From Pristionchus mayeri (lineage: Eukaryota; Nematoda; Chromadorea; Rhabditida; Neodiplogasteridae): a stretch of 64,000 bases of DNA. The notes beneath the pieces are model-generated. The model had not been told where the DNA came from. It did not search any database and saw only the letters and a list, made by a program, of their open reading frames with translations. Shown here piece by piece: positions 45,261 through 56,026 of the stretch (positions within the stretch are counted from its first letter, which is position 1; each line of letters starts with the position of its first letter). Both the position numbers and the translations under genes were made by a program. The DNA is taken from positions 26,281,067-26,345,066 of the forward strand of contig BTRK01000002.1 in the NCBI GenBank assembly GCA_036245805.1, read 5' to 3'.

Positions 45261-47897
45261 AGACGCTTCAACTTGAAAAATATTTTCTGAGTAGTCCTAG
45301 GACACCTCTCAACCCTCAGAAAGTTTGGCGAGTAGGAAAAAATTGCCAGAAGAAATAATCTATTTCATAAAAGGGTATTGTGATTGCGTCATCACTATGC
45401 AAAAGCGTGTTATGTAAATTATGTCTCAACAAGTGCGCAAGATTCGTCGATGGATTTGCTATGTATTATTAAAATTTCAACCTGATTGGGCTGTTGGTTC
45501 AAAAGTTATAGGGCTCTGAAATTTTGGACGAATACTTATGATCGATACTGTATATTTGTTTATTGGAAATTGAAGCAGTACTGAAGTTGTGAATAGATGA
45601 CTGGGAAAATCAGCATTCGAAATCCTCATCGAAACGCACGTTCGAATCGGGTGATCTTTCAACTACTCTCATCCCCACCAAATCCCTTCAAATCCCTTCA
45701 GAGAAGTCTCAATGAGGTGAGACCACTGTACGAGGAAAAGACCCGAGGATCTCAGTCAAATAATGATCATCCCGGGGATTTGGACCCAAAACTGTAAACA
45801 ATAATGGATCCGCTGTAGTATGATGAACTGTTTCGTTTTTCCACCCATGGTTGATAGGCATGAATAGAGGAGTAGGGGAGCAGAAGATTTGGTGGAAATC
45901 GGGTGCGGTTCCATGGGGGAATCATGAAGAGAAAGTGGAGTTATTTCTTGTACGAATAAATCTGTTGTGAATCAGTATGGATAATCAGGTATGACACTGA
46001 TTTCAATCCGTTCCAGTATTTGCCTGACTATAGCTTGTTTGTGAGCAGATGGGAGATGCGTATGTGGGCTCATCTCTAGCTTCCCTTCTATTCCCGTCTC
46101 CACATTCGTGAAGGACAGGGCGAGGTCTCGCGTCTGAGTACGCCTACGTGGGAAAGTAGTTGTTTTGAATACTGTTAAGATCAAGGAAAGAATCCCGAAT
46201 AAAATAGAGATCCAAAAATGTCCTGGTAAGAGAATCAGAGAATATTCAAGTGCATACCGGTGAAGTCCTTGGCGGGCAGGTCGATGGCTTCCAAGATATT
46301 CACGTGGAGAACACTGTTCTCGACGTCGAAAGAGAGTGAGAAATTGAGACGACCCCTGACGAGAACGAAGAGCTGGTTAGCACCAGGAAAAGGTCAAATG
46401 GAACACAGTCAAGAAATTATTTTTTTTTGGATTTTTCATTTTTCTCATAGTGACATAGACTGAAGTCATGTGCTCCAATGATGGTTGTCAAGTCTATTCT
46501 GAGATCTCAAAAAGCGACGCCAAAAAGAGCTGTATAACTACAATTGTTTGCTGACATTTAACTGCGAATGACGGAGACAAAGTTTCTACTTTTTGGTTGC
46601 AAAAACTGAGCGATCTAAGCCATCAATTCAGACTATTTCTATCGTTAGCCTGGATTCGATTAAACTAGGTAGATCAATCCTAGGAAACCTGTCCCAGCTA
46701 ATGAATCATCTTCCTCACCTCTCCTCAGCCACAACTTCCGGTCGCAGAGTGTCGATGATTTGTTGTGACTGGAAAGACGAAAATTGAAAAACGAAAATCG
46801 AATTTCCGGAATTCCAAGTAAATGCGTATTTTATAAATTCTGACAAAACACGTCATTTGAAGATGTCTGATGAATCCAAATCGAGCTTTTCTTAATACTT
46901 GACGCACCGAATGAACGCATTTAAATCGGTTTTGCAATCAGAATAAAGTGTTTCTTTCATAACTCGGAACAATCTAATCAAAGTATCGAACGGTAAGAAG
47001 GCAAATGGTAAGAGCACTTAGAAAGGACGAATTGGTCAGCTCTGAAAATACCTCACAGCATTCTTCCAGTGGATTGTATTGGCCACTCGACTCTTCAGTG
47101 TAGGCTGGATGTGCTTCGACTGAGTGTCGAAGAGGATGTTCGCATCCAGTTTGGAGGGACTGCAAGGAGGGATAGGCACCGAGCCAAGGGTTGCTGGCAC
47201 CGTGCCAGATGGATCCGATGGTACCGTACTCGAAAAGGCGGGCCTGCTGCTCGCAGTCAGCTACGTCTGGATCGATTGGACGACTCTGAAGGTTCAATGT
47301 TTCGTTTATTTTGGTGGAAGTCGAAAAATATTTTACTTCTTTGACAAACATCTTGCTTTCCCAGAATCTACACCCATCCCACCCCCACAACTAAACCTGA
47401 TGTGTTGATGTCTTATCAATTAAAGAAATTTCATCATTGATTATCTGTGCGCAATTAATGGGTGATTAGTCCGTCGGTAGAGTAAAATTCTTTGAATCAA
47501 GATATCTTCATTAATACTGTAAATGCTCACATCACGTTCCTTCTCTGAATCATCACCTCAATGTTGCGGAAATCATCACGCAAACTATCAGAATTCCTGA
47601 CTGGCGCCTCTAATTCGAATTAAAAATTTGCGCTTCCCGGGTTCTCGCAAAAGGGTAAAGGACAAATTCTAGAGGATATCCGCTCTGCAATTCCCAGAAT
47701 TTTACCGAAGATCGCACTAGTCCATCTCGCATCGATTCCAGAAGAAATATGGCTTATTCCACGAAGAATCTCTCTCGTTTACTGACCCTCCATAGTGCAG
47801 TGGCCACTAGCGCCAGCACTCCGACCAATCCGACTACTGCAACGTAGACTGCGTAGAGAGGAAGGACGATGGAGTTGGGATCACCCGAGTAGACCAT
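41250..47897 (-). CDS. Synaptotagmin, complete, 11 exons
   Basis: Vesicle membrane Ca2+ sensor for exocytosis. Exons 47897-47787, 47285-47052, 46768-46719, 46355-46258, 43916-43800, 43607-43564, 42939-42814, 42392-42278, 42051-41909, 41553-41481 and 41350-41250 join in phase to 403 residues. A short luminal N terminus precedes a membrane span (about residues 10-35, [19 protein letters not shown]) and a linker of about 95 residues. C2A (about 133-258) and C2B (about 264-395) follow. Ca2+-binding aspartates are complete in both: D162, D168, D221, D223, D229 and D293, D299, D355, D357, D363. C2B has a basic stretch ([11 protein letters not shown]) and the WHxL end motif (WHRL). The subtype is not clear. 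Introns 4 and 6 carry FB3 and a MITE. Confidence 0.93.
43038..43340. mobile_element. MITE rich in TATTGGAAAAT motifs, in synaptotagmin intron 6
   Basis: A 303-bp element bounded by GAGTTCTATTGTTGGAAAA and the near-complement, TA-flanked (43036-43037 and 43341-43342). The core ATTGGAAAA/TTTTCCAAT recurs about eight times in both orientations, allowing many alternative hairpins. Confidence 0.7.
44031..45550. mobile_element. FB3: fold-back element in synaptotagmin intron 4
   Basis: A near-palindrome starting CAGTATCGATCATAAG and ending with its complement, flanked by TA (44029-44030 and 45551-45552). Removing the internal insertion at 45067-45262 leaves 1324 bp, the same size as FB1 (1322) and FB2 (1341). 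Internal blocks (GATGACGTAATCA, GCCAAACTTTCTGAG, TCAAGTTGCTGCG) are diverged versions of those in FB1/FB2. Confidence 0.82.
45067..45262 (+). mobile_element. 5'-truncated LINE/SINE 3' end inserted in FB3
   Basis: It interrupts the right arm of FB3, as shown by comparison with the left arm around 44315-44345. It ends in GCATGATAAAGAATT followed by an (ATT)n tail. The GCATGATAAA motif is the same one found at LINE2's 3' end, so both may use one reverse transcriptase. A possible short AAG target duplication. Confidence 0.65.
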
Positions 47898-50208
47898 GCT
47901 GGAATAGATCAAAAATTGGCAATAAATAAATGATTACAAAAATAATTCAATGATATCATAACAACATGAATAGTAATAGAATTGTAGCCAAGGGAGTCGA
48001 CGATTATGAGAAATCGGGATATCAGCCTGTTTATGAAGAAGAAGTACAGTATTCCGAGATTCGGAGAAGCCAGCTTCAAATGAGAGAACAGCTGCTAAAG
48101 CGGAAATGAAGGCAATACAGAAAATAGTAAGCATTTACGAGAATGGAAGTAAATAATAGGATTTGCAAGATATCGCATATCAACAATTAAATAGTTGCAA
48201 ATTCTTGCAATTGAACATTGAACGAGCTATATTTAGTTGTGGAGCTTGATTAGAACTATCGTTCATATTCTTCTCAAGACAAGAATGCTGTTTGAAGGAT
48301 ACAATAGTCGACATCCTGCTGCAGCATGAATCTCCAAGATGATCACTGATGTAAGATGGATGAGGAAATGGTGAGCAGGAGAAAAGAATGAATAGCAGAG
48401 ACGATGGGGGGGGGGGGGGGGGGAAATGTGCTGGGTATTTGTTGTTTCATCCCCCAACTTCGGAAGGCAATCCTAGTGATTGATCATTTTGAAAATTTGA
48501 ACAGTGCGTCAAGCAAGGAAATTAACGGCGACATTGCTCTATTATATAATTTCAACAACTTGCAGCAGGAATTGAGTAGAGCAACATCAAGTTGAGCAAG
48601 AGAAAACTTGAGTGGAGCTTCATTTTCATGCAGGAAGTCTCGGGAGTTTCGTTCCTCGTTAATATTCGAGGGAGCGCCAAGGGGCTTCGCAGCAACGGAG
48701 GAGAGGGGATCTGGCCATGGGGGAGGAGACAGGGGAGAGACAGGGGCCACATCATAACTTGCATAGACTCCGCCCCTTCCTCAGACTACAGATGACGCGA
48801 ACGCTAAAGATGGGTCTTTTGCAAATTATGGGACATTCGATTAATGGGGAGTCTGGAGAGGTTTCGCGACGCTCTAGGGATAAATCAATGGGAAAAGTTT
48901 CATGGATAGTCTCACAAGATATTCTTGTCGGAGTAGTTTCAGTAGTCGGTGAACAATTCAACTGAAAGCGGAGTTTTATTAAAAGCTCCGAGAGAAGCAA
49001 ACGCGCAGTAAATATCTGAGAAAGCGAAATGGCAGCGGCACTTAGCCCTTATTGCTGTCTATGAATCTCCCTTGGATAGGCACCCATTACCACGAGACGA
49101 AGAATAGAACCGAGAATTTCGGAACTGGGATGTAGAATGGAAAGAGAGAGAAAGGAAAACTGAATACTGAGGAGAATATGCTCTTTATTCGTCATCTCCC
49201 TTTACAGATTACGAAGGAAGCCATGTCTTCAAACCCGAAGCCAAAGCACTCTGAGAGTTGGTGGACAACATTGACAAATATGACTCAGTTGTTTCATTCT
49301 GAGACGAAAAGGTACCGAAGAATAATTCTAGGGTTAGAGGAAACGCTACTGGAATAGTAACGAAAATGTCGTCAGATGGGATCGTAGAGGGCCAAAAGAA
49401 GCCGCTCATTAGCGTCTTCGCGCTTGAGGAGACACTATGGAGAAGGAACTACTATAATGATCACTTTCTATTTTGAGGGACAAGAGAGTACAATAGGCCT
49501 ATTAACTATTCATGCAGGCCTCATCGGGAAATCGTGCTATTCGATATGCAGCACTAATTAAATTGAATGAACTTCACTCCCACTCGAAAATAAGGAAGAA
49601 TAACTTGGAGATGAGGTGTAGGCATGTCAAATACAAATTAGAGAAGTGAAGCAAACAAAGAAGGAAAGGAGAGGCAGCTCCGCGCATGAATAAGGGATCA
49701 GATACCTTTTCACTTGAGGCTTTGAGGCAAGAACCAGGTAACAATATTCAGAAACTGGAACAAGGCTATTTTTATCAAACCGTTGGAATTTGCACTGCTC
49801 ATTGTAGCATCTCATCCGCCCCCTCTAAATACTCTTACCCTTTATCGAGGACAATCTCTTGTGCCAAAGTCCTACGGAGAGTGGACTGATATTTTGAATA
49901 AGTCAGAAGCAAAATAACAAAGTGGACAAAGAAGTGAATTGACGTGTATTTACACGTACTTTCTCCACTTATCGCCCAATTTTCCTACTGTGAAAAGCGT
50001 CGCTTGAATAGACAGGAAGGTACAACTACTTCCCGTGTGCACATGAAAGGAATCCGAACCATTACCAACCCTCAAAGAATAGCAGACGAAATAACAGTAA
50101 GTTCTTCCATACCGGCTCTTTTTTTCTGGAAAGACTCAATAGACAGCATGCTAAATTATTGTTCAATGAGGTAGACATTCGTGAGTTATGAGGTAATGAG
50201 CAACACTA
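47898..50208. other. Upstream region of synaptotagmin, non-coding
   Basis: It presumably contains the synaptotagmin promoter. The only clear element is a run of 18 G at 48406-48423. No homologous exon recognised on either strand. Confidence 0.45.
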
Positions 50209-50425
50209 ACAGACGAACAAGCTAATTGTTGCCCTGAAGTCAGAGATCAGCTACAACGCTAATTTCATTTTTCTGGAAATAGCCAGGGGCAAGAATATCC
50301 TCGAGTGCGGCAGTTCCTTAGGCCATCTATTCGTCATGGAAATACTGGACAAAAACAATGTATTCGCCGTCTATGAATACTCGGGAAAGGACGACTCCTT
50401 CTTCTGTGCCACAGACAGAGAATAG
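50209..50425 (+). other. Unassigned open frame, possible 3' exon
   Basis: After an acceptor-like TAACAG, 71 codons stay open to TAG (50423-50425) with balanced composition and no low complexity (KLIVALKSEISYNANF, LECGSSLGHLFVMEILD). It has no ATG start and I recognise no family. It could be the last exon of an unknown plus-strand gene or chance. Confidence 0.3.
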
Positions 50426-53069
50426 TGAAGGATGAGAGGGTGTGATGAGTGAATTAGAAAACAAGCTGAGAAAACCGAACACCAGACTTCATTAATTATC
50501 GTCTGGACGACAAATTCCCATAATTCCACGAAGTGAAATTGGAAAATCGATCTTGAAGATTACGGTGATGGCATAACTCAGATGATGTGAGTGAGACTCG
50601 AAATTGTTAGAAGTGTGAGAATGGATGGCCTCGTCGAATAATTCAAGAATGACAAAACGTTCCAGTCTACCCTAGACGAGTTCCGAGACTTCCCGACTCT
50701 TTTATCTTCACATTTCTGGAAACAAAAGGTGTCACGTTCTGACTCGAGTGTGTTCTAGTGTCGGGGAGCACTCAGAAATGCATGGATATGAGAAGGAGAT
50801 CTACTCCCTAGTAGATCAGAATAGGTGAGTGTCAAGAGACCAACGACCAGGATCATTTCTAACGACTGCTGTTGCAAGATCGTAGGGAGCAGTACGTGAA
50901 GAACGCGAGCAAAATTCGGAATTAGGCACTCATCATTACAAATTCGCTGTTCGCATGCAATTCATTGCAAATTCCTCGTCGCTTCGATTCATTTAATCGT
51001 TGGCCGCTCTCTAATAGCTGCCAATTTCCGTCCCCCGGCAATGGGAAGAACAACAACAGTGCAATCCGTTGGGGATTCCCCTCTCCATTTGCTAATCCTT
51101 CCGAAATTCCTTTGAAAATCCGAGATTCATGACTATTCTCGAACCGTGTGCACCCGCGAAAACAGGAATCACGCTCGTGCTAAGCCGTAAGGGGCCTGCA
51201 GAGGTGGTTGACTGGTGCATCGTGGGCGACGGTTACTAAACAGCAGATCCGCATATACGCACCGACGCCAAACAAAAGAGGAGATGCATCTTAGCGACTG
51301 ACGTTGGGTAAAAGGAGAGCTGACTTTTCGCGTTTGCGCACACGTCGTCAGAAGGAATAGGCTAAAGAAAATTGCTACGTGTAATGTATCAGGTAATGGG
51401 ATTCGGAACCAAGCTAAAGTAGTTCTCAGCTAGAGAAAATTTGTGATTGATGTTCTTCACCACGTTTCCTAAAACGTATTTGCCCATCCGAAACCAATGC
51501 TATCATGGTGGTGCCAGAGAAGTGAAATGTCAAAAAATCAACATGCAGTTGCCGAAGTAATCTTGCATTCTTTTTTCAGAGCTGAGGCCAAGCATAAAAA
51601 TATGACATCACACCTTTTCATTTTCTATAGGACTGTTTTAGCTAAGAAATTTCAATCATTCAGAGAACGAACTTATTCGTGAAGAAATGAGGAATTGAAA
51701 AGACGGAGGGGGGATATCCGAGGCTGTTCTCTACTCTCGCGTAGGGGCGGAATTCCGAATTTTTTAGCAGTAGGCAACAACAGATCATGGACGAAGAATA
51801 ACTCTCTCTTCCCAGAACACTCCCTCTTCTGCCAAAGGAGAGAGAGAGATCTCGCTCTTCATTCAACAGATGCTAATCCGAGAGGGATCTCTCAGGAGAA
51901 GGAAGAGGAAGAAGAGGAGATGAAAAAAATAGACAGCAACAATGGGCAATGTGCTGTGGGAAGGAGCGAGGGAGGGAGAAACTCTCCTCATTTCGGACGA
52001 TATCTCACCTTAATATTTAGAGTCATGTCTGATTTGAGAAACTATGAGATGAATGGACGAAATACGACACCTCGTGGAAACTATGGTTAGGGCTCAACGT
52101 TTAGCTATTATTTTTCTTTTGCTTGTACGGAAATAGTCATCATTGCTCTCGGAATATCATAATTTTGCCTGAAATGTGAAACATAGCCGCTCTCTGAAAA
52201 TTGAGAATGAAAAGGCGACTTCGACTATCCTCAAGCTTTATGAGTCACGGCATTCTTGGACAAGGAACTCTAGCATTCGAAAAAAAAGTTTAAATTGTCA
52301 GCGAAGAATTCATTCATTACATGATCGTCGATTTTATTATTTTGCCACTGCTATACCTCATTCAATATTTTAAGCATGCCCCGCGGTTCTTGTTATCGCG
52401 ATAAAAAATCACCCACGAATAGATTATCGCGAGAAAATAGTTCTAAATTCTCCACGTACACGTGTTTTTGATTTCCCAGCAGTAGATCAGTTTAGAACAC
52501 CTCCATAAATCTCGCAGAGGAATGCTAGGGAGCATTTGCTTGCTGGAAGAAGGTTTGACTGGAATGCCTCTGGACGAGATTGCGAAAGTTCTCCCTCGAA
52601 GATTCCTACAAACTACGAGGCGAGTAGAGGTTGAGTACTCTCGGGGACAATGAACTCTCGTATTTCCCTTGTCACCTGTCTAAGCTACGAGAGGAGACGA
52701 AGAATGTCTGCCTTGTTCTCTCAATTTCTAAATATCTCTATGTTTGTCTACCTCGCGAGAGTTCAAAACAATGAGATATGCTCTCTAACTTCCTCATTTA
52801 CACCCTGACCTCGTCTCATTTCGCTTTTGTTATTGTGTAGTTTTCAAGTTCATCCTCGCTATTCTTTCTCCCCTCTCTGCTTCAGTCTCCAATCTATCAC
52901 GCGGTTCCCATCTATCAATGGCTCAAGTGCACGAGTGTAATGGAGCTCATTGAGCAAGAATGCCCCCTTGTTCTCAGACGTTTACTGGCCATTGCCGCAT
53001 GCGCTTCTCCATGCTTGCTTAGGAAAGGTATCCCCAGTTTCGCAATTGTTCTCGTTCCACGCTGAGGTT
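50426..53069. other. Non-coding or unrecognised sequence
   Basis: No recognised domain. The open frame at 51695-52090 is charge-rich and repetitive (EKEEEEEE) without splice or family support. Confidence 0.4.
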
Positions 53070-53420
53070 CCATCTGTTGGGAATTGTTCACAGTGACATC
53101 AAAGTACGTGTCCTTCAATGAGGGACTCACCTCGTGAGTTCCGTCTTCAAACATTTTTGTACCTTTTGCACCTGCTGTACCCGGGATGATTCCGCCGAGC
53201 GATCCCAGGTACAATAGGAACACCTATGAGAGTATCTTGTTCAAGAGGAGACAAGAGGTACAAAAGGAACATGAGAAGGCACAAAAAATCCGGAGTAGAT
53301 TAGAAATTAAACATTTTCTCTTTCCATTTTTACGATGCTCTTCCATCTGTTGGGTGTTCAGAATGACATCAAAGTACGTTGTCCTTCAGTGAGGATCTCA
53401 CCTCGTGCGTTCTGTCTTTA
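53070..53420 (-). other. Tandem pair of similar exon-like segments, minus strand
   Basis: About 78 bp at 53070-53148 recurs at 53343-53419. On the minus strand each copy contains a reading frame ending THE followed by a GTGAGT/GTGAGA donor. The proximal one is preceded by FLLYLGSLGGIIPGTAG, hydrophobic and signal-like, after an acceptor-like CATAG. This might be a duplicated 5' exon of an unknown gene. No family recognised. Confidence 0.3.
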
Positions 53421-54408
53421 CCCGCTACAAAATCGTCTCTAGATATCACTCGCCCACGCAATAAAAGGAATTCATGTTTTCCACTGTGTCAATCATAATA
53501 TTTCCTCTACCATAGATGGATGCTAGCAGCTCACACAATAATATTTCGCCCCTTTCTGACTCATGAGATCACACTTCTCCCCTCTATCGGTTGAGAAATG
53601 CATACCTTGACCGCGGTCTTTAGCTACTCGTGAATCCCTCTGCCCTGTGCTCATTTCTCAACGCAGCTTGCTCACTCATACTTTGACCCTTCCACCTGTG
53701 ACGAGGCATAGCGAGTAATGGCTGGTCTCCTCGTTCGTCCCCGTGAGAGAGAGAACAAGGAAGGTTGGGAAATCGAGACAGGAAGGCACTACTCCACCCA
53801 ACATAGCAGAAATACGCACGAAAAGCTCTTCTCTGTTTGCACTGGGAGAGGCTGGCCAGAGGGAGAGGGTGCAACAGTTCAAACCCCCCATGACAGTTCC
53901 GCCGTTGATTTACGATCTATCACTTGCATGTTTCATGTTATTGCCCGCGGGAATTGATTCTTGATCTCATGAACTTTCCACCCCTATTGTGGTTATTGAG
54001 GGAAGAAAAACTGCCACTGGGCCATTTGTATTTCCACTTATTTACTATTCCTCTTTCTAGAACCCTCTAGAATCTTCCCCGAGTGTTCCCTTCTGTATTG
54101 GGCGCAAGGTCAGCATAAAAGTCAGTCGGTTGAGTAATCTTCTATTGTCTTTCTCAAGTTACTCCGTGTGTATTCGTTTGAAGCATTGAAACGTCTGCTC
54201 ACGTATTTAGATTCATGCTCTCTGACACACCACTCCGGGGCGTAGTGTCACTGGGCGTAGCGTAGTATACCGATCAGGTGGCAATTCGAAATACCCACCT
54301 TCTCCTCCTTGCAGACACAGGTCGGTGGCATCCAATCTGCGATGACTCGTGCTTATTCCTCTTGCGTAAGAATGGTCTGATCGGAGGCGTCCGATCTCCC
54401 TCCCACTC
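53421..54408. other. Unrecognised intergenic sequence
   Basis: Nothing supportable beyond weak TATA-like ATAAAAG at 54115-54121. Confidence 0.35.
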
Positions 54409-54415
54409 TATAAAA
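54409..54415 (+). promoter_or_regulatory. TATA-box-like element
   Basis: TATAAAA followed about 50 bp later by a CT-dinucleotide run. A hydrophobic open frame without ATG follows (54495-54719). The arrangement resembles the TATA region at 35166. No gene was identified downstream before the lipase. Confidence 0.3.
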
Positions 54416-56026
54416 GCATCCGAGACTGGCAATCACTTTCACTCGTGCTCTTAGTGGGCACTCACAGGTCTCTCTCTCTCTCTCCTGATCTTCTTTGCTT
54501 CTCGATTCCATATTATTCCTTTGTCACCCTATATTTACTGCCCTTATTCAGTTTTTTCCCTTCATTATAGCTTCATATTTCCTGCGTGGCATAATTCTTC
54601 TTCAGTCTTCTTCCCTTTATTTCTCTTGCATCCCTTTCTTCCCTTTATTCTCTTCTAACATCATGCCAGCTTTTGTGTCGAACATATGTGTTTTACACTT
54701 GAGACCTTTAGTTTTATGATTTTTGAGTACTTGAAGTCTATTTTTATCGGCGTGAGTTCGAGGCGTGCCAGAGGGGCAATACCAACACGTGCTTTCACAC
54801 TCTCAATTCATTTCCCCTTCGTCCAGCCAATCTGACAACATGCGGGGGACAAGATCTCCGATCTAGAATCTTCTCGAACGGCTTCCCCAGAAATATTTTA
54901 TCAACAAAGATCTGATTCGTTAATTTTTTTTCACATTTCAATCTCTTATCACGTACCCCATTCATTCATCCAATTGGTGCCTAGTTACTCCTTCTCCGAA
55001 ATATGCGCATTTCCTCATTGCTTCTCTTAATTTTGTCTCAGACTATCCGTCAGGCACTTAAGGGTACCTGCGGGTACATATATCATCAATAGTGCACCCT
55101 CATTCACACATGAGTATTTCTAACAGCAAGCTAAAAGTAACTTTTCTCTCTCCATAGCAGGCTTTTATATTTACTCCAAATGTTTCTGTACAATCTATGT
55201 GCTCCATCTCGAGAACGTGGAACTAGCAAGGGGCTTTTTCATCTAAATAGGACAAAGTGCGCACTCTCCCTTCTGATTTGTTGCTTTGGCCAGGGAGAGA
55301 GGATGGGGAGCGTTCATGGTGTGCAGTATCTTCTCTCAACGGAGATCAACATCGCGTACACCTAGTTCTCGATCTTCTCTTTGACCTGTGTGAGTTCAGC
55401 CACAATTGAAAGTGCATCTTCCCCATTCTCCCTTCTCGCCAGCCGTTGCGCGGTGTTTTGAACCGTGACAACGCGAGATAACACCTTACCCTCCTCTCCT
55501 CCTTCTCTCCTCTTCCTGACCTACCACTGCGCTAACTTCGCTCTCGCCTAGGCAGAGAAAGAGAGTCTCGTCTCTAAGGGAGAAGAGGAGAGCGATCGAG
55601 AGCCGAGATAAGCGTCATTGCAATAGGAAATTGTGGGGTGTCGACGACGACCTGATCAACCGCCTGATTCCCCTTTGTCCCACCCCCTTTGTGAGAAATA
55701 TTCAGGATAATTCGATCAATTTCGCGTTCTTTTCCCTCAAAGTGGTGGTAATTAGGCCTCTCCCCGGGGGTTTTCGTGTTATCTCTCTTTCCTCTCTTGA
55801 ACCACTCGCAGTTCCTCCCTTCTCACTTCGCATTGCTCGCTGTTCCCGAGGCGGTTGGTCCATTTAGATCAACTCTTGTTCTGACTCCTATCACAATTTC
55901 GCGAATTGTTGATCGTGTTTGTTCCTTGCGTGAACGAATTGTAGTAAGGATTGAATTACGAGTACCATGTGATACTTGCTCTCCATCATTCCTCATCTCC
56001 CTCCATTTCAGTCCCTCCCCTCTTCG
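54416..56026. other. Upstream region of lipase 1
   Basis: CT-rich sequence probably containing the promoter and 5' UTR of lipase 1. No exon recognised. Confidence 0.35.

Noticed and set aside
51695..52090. 131-residue plus-strand open frame
   Set aside because: Charge-rich, low complexity, no splice context or recognisable domain.
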